64,000 nucleotides of DNA from Diplocarpon mali (Eukaryota > Ascomycota > Leotiomycetes > Helotiales > Drepanopezizaceae). Of the stretch, positions 56,752 to 64,000 are shown in pieces. The position numbers were made by a program, and so were the translations under genes. Location: assembly GCA_024741835.1 (NCBI GenBank), contig JAENRP010000011.1, positions 77,016 to 141,015 of the forward strand, in the 5' to 3' direction. Positions within the stretch are counted from its first letter, which is position 1. Every line of letters starts with the position of its first letter. Below the pieces are notes generated by a model. That model saw only the letters and a list, made by a program, of their open reading frames with translations, was not told where the DNA came from and ran no database searches.

Positions 56752-58162
56752 CTACCTCCTCGTAAAATCAAACTCGCCAACCACGTTGCTCTGCTGGCTC
56801 ATTGGTACCTCTGTCCTTCCACCGAACCTATTCTGCGTGTGGGTTGGCTGCTTGAAGCCTGTACGGCTATCGTTCTGCTCACGGTGCCTCATCGCACCAT
56901 CTCCACTCTCCCCCTTCGGCTCACCCTCGCTCCTCAGGAGAGCCAGCGCAATGACGCCCATCCATAGCAGCCACATCGCGCCGGCGACAACTCCGTAAGC
57001 AATTTCGCCATGTCGGGTGTTGCCGGCTAATTGCAACCCGAGCCCACCATTGATGATTCCCAACGTGATAATAGCCCTTCCCCACCAGACGTGCAGGTAT
57101 GTCGCGGCGTTTGGACGTCCGGAACCTTTGTACAGTAGGTGGTGCGCTAGTCCTGTGAGTGGTTGCAAGAGGACGCTGCCGACGACTACGAGGCCGATGA
57201 TGGAGTGAGACGCGGAGAGTTGTTGGGATTTGACTGCGGTCCAGACACCGAGGCCCATGCTACCAAGCACCAAGGTGTAGGTGAACACCATCCAACCCGC
57301 GTGCAAAAAGATCAGACCGCGGAAGCTGAAGAGCCGGATCCCAACGGCGCCGAGCGGATAGAAGATCACGAAGGCGATGGGGCCGAGGATTGCGTGTGCC
57401 ATCAAGATGGCATTGGAGTTGCTGAGCGTGCCAGAGCTACTCGAGATGGACTCACTTGAGTTACTTGTTGGAGCTGTTGCGGCAGAGACTGAGAATGGGT
57501 TGGCGCTGTTGCCCCCGGCTGCTTGTTGAAGGTTGAAGGTTGCGGATCCGTCACTCGAGTGCATGCCCAGATTGACATTCATGTCATCGGACGAGATGGC
57601 TGCTCCTCTTTTATAAGCCCAGATCCAATTCGAGGCCGAACTGGTTAAGTTCATCGAGCCACCTGACCAGCTACCGCAGTCCGAACCTGAAAAGGTGTGA
57701 GCGATGCACTCTAGGCAAGCTCTTCCGCCCGTCCTTACATCGGACATTAGCAGTCATGACCCCATTGGCGATCCCAGATCCCGATAGAAGAGTCAGCTGT
57801 GAATTATTGCCAGATGTTGTCGGCTCCCTCTCGCCTACACCCAGCCTTTGCGAGAGCGTAACGTTATCTCCCGCGGCGTTTGCGTAGACCATGAATATGT
57901 TAGACCCAGACATTGATGATCCTTGGCCGAGGCCTATCCAGGACATCCTCGAAGGCCCGCGGATTTGGAAGAACAACTCTCTGTTTCCGCTCGATGCAGT
58001 CGTTTCAGGGACGTTGACGGCGTAACAGAGTCCGTTAGATGGGCAGTATGTGACATTTTGGGCTACGGTGCTCGATACTTGCCGGGTGTTAATTTCCAGA
58101 CAGCAGACGTAGAAAGAGAACGTACCAAGAGCCAATGTCCCAAACAGAACGAGGACATCCAT
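56752..58162 (-). CDS. DOMON (CDH-type cytochrome) plus cytochrome b561 membrane oxidoreductase
   Basis: Exons 58162-57739 and 57686-56752 (452 aa); the 52-nt intron lies before CSDCGSW. It has a signal peptide (VLVLFGTLALGTFSFYVCC). The extracellular DOMON domain resembles the cytochrome of cellobiose dehydrogenase (YCPSNGLCYAVNVPE, SWIGLGQGSSM, NIFMVYANAAGDNVT). A Ser/Asn-rich linker leads to a b561 core of about five or six helices (AILMAHAILGPIAFVIFYPLG, GLIFLHAGWMVFTYTLVLG, SASHSIIGLVVVG, LHVWWGRAIITLGIINGGL) whose His residues can bind two hemes. The tail is cytosolic and polar. The family passes electrons across the membrane, as ferric or lytic-enzyme-linked reductases; the acceptor is not shown. 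Confidence 0.88.
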
Positions 58163-58469
58163 GTTGAAGGCCGAAAATCATATCGCAATGACAACGGGCG
58201 CTCCCCAGCTAAGATGGGCTCGATATTCATACACAGTTCTGTCAACAGAGACAAGAACTTGCCTCGAAATCTACACGGCTGGATACGTCGACATATGAGA
58301 AGATACGCTACAGGTAGCGCGGGCCACGAAAGAGGGGGGCAAGGGGTTCTTAGTATGAACCAACACCGTCTCAATAATCATCGGGGAATTCCATTGGCGA
58401 GAAAGCAGTTCCTCTTGGCCTCTTCCGGTTCAGGGAACATCCTGCAAAGAACGGCAATGTGGAGCACGA

Positions 58470-59501
58470 ATGAGAGCGATGCGCGTCGCAGAGGAGAAGA
58501 CAATTCCGAATTATATAGAGGGATGCCAAGCGAGGACGTCGTTGCGGCCTCCAGGATCCCTCACCTTACCGTTACAGAACGATATTGCGGTGGTAGAGGC
58601 TTCAGCTACGGATGAGATGGTGGGTGGTGGATTTCTCTTCCCTTTGCACGGGGCAGTGGGCGTGGACGGTAGCCAGCAGCCGGGGATGCGGACATCATTC
58701 TCATCAGGCCAATTGCAGCTGGGAAATACCCTTTGCCGTCCAGAGTGCCAAAAAGGCGATGGTGATCTTCGACGGTGGACACCTTGCCGCAGGCTAAGTA
58801 AACACCACATGGAAGTATATTTGACCTTGGAAAGACGTGTCAAGCCACCCTTGAGAGCGAACCAATGTGGTGTTTGTTTATCAAGGTTCCTACTGCCTGC
58901 GACGAGGTGTAGCAGGAGGAGGCAGTTGGAGATCTGGGCCGGAGTAGTAGCTCAGGTCACTGCCCAAGATACGGCGATTCTCCCCACTTCATGGCCAGCC
59001 GGGAGTTGGCGTTGTCCTGGGGGCTGGGCTAGAGTATTGGTAAAGTATCATCTACCTAGGTTTATTAGGTCAGGTAGGGACTTCGTCGCAGGCCAAGTAA
59101 ACACCACAGTAGTGTCATTTACGGGGAAGAATTACTACAAGCTTGCAAGGTTAAATTATGCTCTCATGCGGTATTTGTTTGGCCTACGACGAGGTGATAA
59201 GGTACTACCCTACCTATGGTCAAGGTCCAAAGTGACGAGGATCCGAGTGATGGAGTTGGGGAGAACCATAATCAATAACTATCCTCTACTATACTCACTC
59301 AAGCAACGTCGATCCGGACCCGGGGAAAACACATCAGCATCACCAGCAGTCGAAGTGACATCTACAATCCCCACCCATCTCACCCTGGTGAAAATGCGTC
59401 GCGGCACTCACCGTAGCCAATTGTATCTACTCGGTATGTCGGTCTCGGTATGTCGGTTCTTCAGCCTCTTGCGTAGCTGGCTGTCACTGGTACTTGGATA
59501 G
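58470..59501 (+). CDS. 343-codon orphan ORF, status unclear
   Basis: An uninterrupted frame in a region without other genes, unusually long for random DNA. No domain, signal peptide or membrane segment is recognised. Composition is odd (Arg-, Cys- and Trp-rich) and the frame runs across the two inverted-repeat units, which argues against a conserved protein. Its start lies about 300 bp from the divergent DOMON-b561 gene. Confidence 0.18.
   Translation: MRAMRVAEEKTIPNYIEGCQARTSLRPPGSLTLPLQNDIAVVEASATDEMVGGGFLFPLHGAVGVDGSQQPGMRTSFSSGQLQLGNTLCRPECQKGDGDLRRWTPCRRLSKHHMEVYLTLERRVKPPLRANQCGVCLSRFLLPATRCSRRRQLEIWAGVVAQVTAQDTAILPTSWPAGSWRCPGGWARVLVKYHLPRFIRSGRDFVAGQVNTTVVSFTGKNYYKLARLNYALMRYLFGLRRGDKVLPYLWSRSKVTRIRVMELGRTIINNYPLLYSLKQRRSGPGENTSASPAVEVTSTIPTHLTLVKMRRGTHRSQLYLLGMSVSVCRFFSLLRSWLSLVLG
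58786..58909. repeat. Inverted-repeat unit A
   Basis: Arm GCCGCAGGCTAAGTAAACAC (58786-58805, continuing CACAT) is mirrored by ATGTGGTGTTTGTTTA (58865-58880) and GCCTGCGACGAGGTG (58895-58909), with a 14-nt interruption in the right arm. The same arm occurs in unit B. Confidence 0.6.
59081..59196. repeat. Inverted-repeat unit B
   Basis: Arm CTTCGTCGCAGGCCAAGTAA (59081-59100, continuing ACACCAC) is mirrored by GCGGTATTTGTTTGGCCTAC (59168-59187, continuing GACGAGGTG). The arms differ mainly by transitions (for example CGCAGG versus CGTAGG). The enclosed about 60 bp does not resemble that of unit A. Confidence 0.6.
59431..59458. repeat. 14-bp perfect tandem duplication
   Basis: TCGGTATGTCGGT followed by C and then a second TCGGTATGTCGGT. 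Confidence 0.75.
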
Positions 59502-60293
59502 TTGTTGTTGAGAGGGCGAGTGGCTGGCTGCACCGAGCGCCAGATGAATTAACCTCCACAGACGGCATCCCAAGAGACTTATGTACTTCGCCTACCTTCG
59601 CTTAAGGTGGGCATGTGTTTATCGTGACTTCACTCCAAGGCAGCGCCTCGAGGACTTACGATGCGACCCCTTGGCCCCGTCTTGACTCGTGATACGGAGC
59701 CCGCTGCGAGAACACTGCGTCATCATCGCTCTACCATCTGATCTTATGCCGAGAGGCTGTCGTCGGGTACGTGCTTTCTTTGTCGCAGACTAACCAGGCA
59801 ATCGATGCTTGCAAGTGGTGATATTGACAGAATCTCAAGGTGTAGATTCGGAGTTCTATGGAGCTGCAGGAGTAATATACAAGGTACGATTACATAAGCC
59901 CAATCCTTGTATATTCTAACAGATATGGACGTCGCTTAAGAGTACCTACTCCCTTGCCCTACCTAGGCATCCTATGTTTCCCTCGAGATGGAAAGCCGCC
60001 GACGAGAAATAGCGCGGGCGTGTTTGCCGCTCAGATGGAACCCGCAAGCTGACATTCTCCTCGCAAACAATGCAATCAATCCAGTAATCGCAAACAGACC
60101 AAAATCATATCGGGCCTCTTTGGCCGACGTCCTGTGAGCTCGAGCCCTGACGAGACTGGGCCCCGTTCACATCACGCGTTGCTCACGCGACTACCCCCTA
60201 ATCCATAACAAGCTCATGAAGCTGTCTACATCTGTGGAATATCAAAATTCCCGGCTAGACGAGCTGCTAATCATCCCAAGGTTCAGCCCCGAG

Positions 60294-60840
60294 TTATTCT
60301 GATCTTCCGGATTGTTTTGAATCTGTATTACCAATGCTTATCCAACTTGCATCGAAGTCACATACTTTAAGCCGACGTCCTGAAGGCGATACAGTCAAGT
60401 TTCCGAAATGAGCCACAGCTTGTCCCGCGACATTCCACTGCGGAGTTTGATCTTGTGAAAGGAATTTGTGTAAATCAAGATCACAATATCGATTGCTAAC
60501 CCCACAAAGCTCGTCTGTTGACTTGGCGAGGCGGAGTACCAAAAGAGGGGCTCTGGCCGGTGACAAGATTGAGTCTGTAGCTTGAAAGATACTTCATGGG
60601 TCCCCAAGACAGCTGTTGCCCAGGAATGAACACGTTGCTATCAAGAAATCGAGACTGCAAATCGCCAGGAAGGATTGGCGTCGGTAAAGTACTATTGCTG
60701 TACGTTGTGGTAAGGTTAGATGTGGGTACAATGCCATTCTTGCGCTTGTGCAAGACCACCTCGTGCATAGGTAGGCTCGAGTGACAAGCTTTGTATGTTG
60801 CTGACTTTGTGACACTCAAAGATACCTCGGGGTAATACAT
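60294..60840 (-). CDS. Possible two-exon hypothetical protein (weak)
   Basis: Exon 1 would be 60840-60540 and exon 2 60451-60294, with an 88-nt gtactc...cacaag intron (152 aa). The joined product ends in a segment with protein-like patterning (VAGQAVAHFGNLTVSPSGRR, VCDFDASWISIG) but I recognise no family. There is no signal peptide. The splice donor is not a strong consensus, so the model may be wrong. Confidence 0.25.
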
Positions 60841-61137
60841 GCAACACTATTTTCCATCTCATCCAAGAGGCTTTTCAAGTAAGACAAAGAAAGAGTCAGA
60901 TATCTCTAGCAGTCATGGCTAATAAGTCTCTAGGAACCTTGCCAGGTGGCGATCGGTGCGGTGTGTTGACAGGAGTCTCGCAACTGTCCGTGCTCCAATT
61001 AAGCTCATAGTAGCGTAGACTAGCCGCGCAGAGAACATTTCTGGGTCGCTAAGCTACTCCATGTCGAGACTCGAAACTCTATCGTTCGACATCTCGAAAC
61101 TGCTACTTCGCTGTAGTAATATTGTGTTGCCCTCACC

Positions 61138-62840
61138 ATGGCAAGCACAGTAACCCTCGACAGAGCCTACTTTGAGACTCTTCTGAGGAGGTAAGCACTC
61201 CGGACGCAACCTAAGTTTCCTGCTCAGATCCAGCTGCAATTGGCCAAGGAGCGCATTAATCAACAGAGACGGTTACTGACTATATCCACCCCACAAACAG
61301 AGCTCAATTTGTATGTGCCCAGGCTTCTACGCGAAACGAGTCAGTTCTCACTGACCGGCGCGTCCAGCATACTGATGGTGTTGACTACACAACTCCTGTT
61401 CACCTGCAAACAGTCACAATTTCCAAGAATGATCATGACAGCCTCGTAGGTTCCCAAACGCTCACGAGACATTGGCGTACTGCTAACCATCTTGCAGTTA
61501 AGGTCTGCTCGGGAATATGGTATGGACCAACTCCCACATTTCATCTCGACGCTCCTGACTTCTGGATTAGCCAATCTTCGACGCAATCTCATTGAAGGCG
61601 GCATCGCGGAAGAGACGCTGGCTGTAAGCCCCTTCCACGCAGCTCTCCCACCATCTCCGCAACAGCATGCTGAAATCTCCCCAATTAGATCCTGCTCAGG
61701 GATGTTGACGCTTCAGCCGACACGAAAGGTGGCACGACAAGTTATTCCGCCACGGATGAACTCACCGATAGTGATGCCTGGTACACCCAAAAAGCCGAAT
61801 CTACAGCACAGGGAACAAATGCAAATGGACAGGACTACACCTTTGGACGCAATGCCAATTACACCCCACGAGGCGAATACGGGCACCAAAGTAATGGCAC
61901 TCGGGGCTTCGACACCGACCTGACGGATGGTGTTAGCAATAGCTACAACAATCACTCACTTGATGGTTTCGCCTCCTCGCCACATCCTACGGGCTACTTT
62001 GATGCAAGTCCAATCGAATCTCGACCTAAAAGCAAGCGTTCACATTTTGCCAAGTTTTGCAAGCGCACGATCCTTCTCTCCAACCTTGCGGAGGGCACTA
62101 CACACGCGGATATCACAGAAGCTGTGCGTGGTGGGATGCTACTGGACATATTCCTTCGAAGTAATGATCGCAGTGTCAGCATCTCGTTCCTACAAGAGGC
62201 CGCTGCTCGCGACTTTTTCCGGTTTGTTAAGCGTCATGATCTGTATATTCGGGGCAAGAGAGTATGCGCAATTCATGCCCTATCGTATCTGCTGCATGCT
62301 GAGATTTCTAGGTCGAGGTTCGGTGGAATGATCGTCAATTCATTCTCCCAGGACACATTGCCAATCAGGTGAGCATTGGAGCGACCCGGAACTTGGTAAT
62401 CCAAAACTGTAGCCCGAAGCACAGCGAAGCCATGATTAGAGACGACTTGGAGCATATCCACAATCTGGTTATTATCAAGGTCACTTTCAGGGGTCAAAAC
62501 TGCTACGTCTCCACAAACTCGGTTCACAATTCCATGTTTGCCCGTACTTGCATGATGAGCCGTGCGTAAGTGCAAATCTTCTTGAGAATCATGAACGGCC
62601 CTTCTAATGCGAGACAGTGTCTACAAAGGATCAAAGATTGCATGGGATGCCGATGAGTGTGCCGCGCCCATAAATCAGCCCGGTAAATTTTGCAAGGAGG
62701 ACGTGCTGCAAAAGAAGCCAGATAGTACGGTGAAGAACCGTTTCCAACTGCTCAACATGGATGACGACAAGACTTCCCAGGAAGAGGAAGAATTCGACGT
62801 CGGTATCCACGTGCCTGGTGGAATTCTGGCCTCCGGCTGA
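61138..62840 (+). CDS. NRD1: RNA-binding protein Nrd1 (negative regulator of differentiation), RRM family
   Basis: Seven exons: 61138-61190, 61301-61445, 61498-61519 (22 nt), 61571-61623, 61689-62261, 62312-62565 and 62618-62840 (440 aa). Start text MASTVTLDRAYFETLLRRAQ is typical of fungal Nrd1-like proteins. A disordered Asn/Gly/Thr-rich stretch leads to RRM1 (CKRTILLSNLAEGTTHADI, FLRSNDRSVSISFLQEAAA). RRM2 follows (ATRNLVIQNCSPKHSEAMI, NLVIIKVTFRGQNCYVSTN, MFARTCMMSRAVYKGSKIAW). In fission yeast Nrd1 represses sexual-development mRNAs and binds cytokinesis transcripts. Intron 4 has two candidate acceptors; the upstream one (aattag, 61688) keeps the frame, the downstream ctcag (61700) does not. 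Confidence 0.9.
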
Positions 62841-63494
62841 TAGACCTGGTGCCCCGGCATCTCTCTTGGCCAGGTTTTATGGCTTGTGCATGTTTTTAGG
62901 TTGCGTTTCCGCGATTCGTTGAGTTGTCGAAGATTGGTCCATGTCAGGCGTCGGAAGGCGTTTTACCACTGGCTGGTGGTGGCAGCTTATGGTGATGCGA
63001 TACCCTGTCTGTTTTCGAATACTGTAAATGGTATTCCCTTGGGCAGGATGGCGTGCTCTAGAGAAGCCCTGTAGACGTCCAATATAACTGCCTACATGAC
63101 TGTACGTGTGGCAGAACATGAGATTCGTGCAAGAAAACGGCACGGCTGGAATGCGACATTGTCCATGTCAAGGTTGTGTAGTGCAATTTACTTTCTTGCG
63201 ACCATTTCCATAGGTAGAACACAATTATCTTTGGAAAAGTATGCAGGCCGCTGCGGTTGCTCATACCCTGCTGTCGATCCCCCAGCTTACGTAACCGAGC
63301 CCCGAATTCCGACAACATGGATCGAGCCGCACATGAAACAAACGAGACTATTCTTCGGCCTCCCACGTTGGACCACATCTCTCGGAACACCGTACATCCC
63401 TCTTCGGTGTCCGAACATACCCTCTCCTCAACCATCAAGCGTCGAAGATCTACCATGTTATCGCGGCCATCGGACGGCCTTATGACAAGCTCCA
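62841..63494. other. Spacer NRD1 / GPHR gene
   Basis: 650 bp including the NRD1 3' UTR and the promoter of the next gene. ORFs here (63096-63485, 63257-63520) overlap in different frames and show no conserved content. Confidence 0.45.
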
Positions 63495-64000
63495 ATGCTC
63501 CCAATGTTCCCCTTCTATAAATGCGACGATGACGCCAGCGCATGCTCAGCGCCCGGTCACCATACCCGCTCCCTGGGCTCGCAATCCTTCACAACCCTCG
63601 CCTTCTCCTCCCTTCCTTTCGTCGTTACCTTCCTCGCGGTCACCTCGGCAGTCCTCTTCAGGCTATTCCCTTTAGTCTCCGGTCTACATCATTCCAAAGA
63701 AGAGCAGGATCACTACCTTCCGAGCGATGCGCCCATCAGTCTGCGACAAAGACATGCGGAGGAGGGAGCCAAATCACTGAGGAGACGGGTCGTGGCTGTG
63801 ACGTTCTCGGCGACGATTGCGCAGGCTGCCGTGTTGGCGGAGTTGATACTCTGCGAGATTTCGAACTCGCTGAATCCGGCTGCGAGGAGCCTGGCGCTCA
63901 AGGCCGTTGTGCCTTCGCTGCTGTTCTTCTTGGTCGTGCTGATACCGTTCCTGGAACTCCAGTCGATTGTGTCGGGGTCCGGTCGGTCGTTCAAGCGGAA
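63495..64000 (+). CDS. Golgi pH regulator (GPHR/ABA G-protein-coupled receptor-like) family, 5' part
   Basis: Open frame from ATG at 63495 to the window edge (168 codons), truncated by the window, not by damage. It starts MLPMFPFYKCDDDASACSA, with a first membrane helix (FSSLPFVVTFLAVTSAVLFRLF). A loop (HHSKEEQDHYLPSDAPISLR) and a basic turn (SLRRRVVAVTF) lead to family text SATIAQAAVLAELILCEIS, NPAARSLALKAVVPSLLFFL and VVLIPFLELQSIVS. GPHR proteins are Golgi/ER membrane anion channels or regulators that set Golgi pH. The rest of the protein and any introns lie beyond the window. Confidence 0.85.
   Translation, partial: MLPMFPFYKCDDDASACSAPGHHTRSLGSQSFTTLAFSSLPFVVTFLAVTSAVLFRLFPLVSGLHHSKEEQDHYLPSDAPISLRQRHAEEGAKSLRRRVVAVTFSATIAQAAVLAELILCEISNSLNPAARSLALKAVVPSLLFFLVVLIPFLELQSIVSGSGRSFKR

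Larger units (their letters stand above)
58163..61137. other. 3-kb mostly non-genic region with inverted repeats
   Basis: Between the DOMON-b561 start and NRD1. It contains two related inverted-repeat units (58786-58909 and 59081-59196), a 14-bp tandem duplication (59431-59458), one long ORF of unclear status (58470-59501) and a doubtful two-exon ORF (60294-60840). Confidence 0.5.

Noticed and set aside
56539..56967. 142-codon plus-strand ORF with hydrophobic start
   Set aside because: More than half overlaps antisense to the C-terminal coding end of the DOMON-b561 gene; no domain.
61700..61700. ctcag acceptor for NRD1 intron 4
   Set aside because: It shifts the frame and stops at once; the aattag acceptor at 61688 keeps the RRM frame.
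1..64000. Secondary-metabolite cluster, CRISPR array, rRNA genes
   Set aside because: No PKS, NRPS or terpene-cyclase motifs, no regularly spaced repeats and no rRNA-like sequence were found while reading both strands.

Overview
The window is nuclear DNA from a filamentous ascomycete (Pezizomycotina, possibly Leotiomycetes; the class is inference). The gene models have short 46-110 nt introns with GTAAGT-like donors and CTRAC-like branch sites. The encoded proteins are fungal: a GH18 chitinase, NAD-specific glutamate dehydrogenase, kynureninase, a DUF7137 protein, and Nrd1 and eIF3 subunits. The one transposon carries only transition-type decay, as expected from repeat-induced point mutation (RIP). 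All exon models were built by hand: splice sites were chosen so that reading phase and family-conserved residues join across each junction.

Layout. 0.4-9.1 kb holds the cohesin loader Scc4/Mau2 (-), an alpha/beta hydrolase (+), replication factor C subunit Rfc4 (-, with a GC-AG intron) and a GH18 chitinase (+). 9.6-18.3 kb is sparse: a small secreted protein (-), a germin-like cupin (+), a doubtful small secreted ORF, and a mitochondrial FMP32/DUF1640 protein (-), separated by two 3-kb gaps. 18.8-32.3 kb holds kynureninase (-), NAD-GDH (+), COG1 (-) and a sucrose-transporter-like MFS protein (-). 33.5-42.0 kb is one composite: a short-chain dehydrogenase gene (-) split by a 7.76-kb Ty3/gypsy-type LTR retrotransposon (-), which has 132-bp LTRs and a perfect 5-bp target duplication. 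43.1-58.2 kb holds a Ser/Thr-rich single-pass membrane protein (-), NDUFAF7 (-), a CDK11-type kinase (+), a DUF7137 protein (-), a universal stress protein (-), eIF3l (-) and a DOMON-cytochrome b561 protein (-). 58.2-61.1 kb is mostly non-genic with a pair of related inverted repeats. The window ends with Nrd1 (+) and the 5' part of a Golgi pH regulator family gene (+).

The genes are mainly housekeeping (cohesin loading, replication clamp loading, translation, Golgi tethering, complex I assembly, NAD and glutamate metabolism) plus a few secreted or transport functions. I see no biosynthetic cluster or operon-like arrangement. The clearest story is the retrotransposon-disrupted dehydrogenase and its RIP-like decay. 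I found no convincing undescribed system, CRISPR array, rRNA or tRNA gene.
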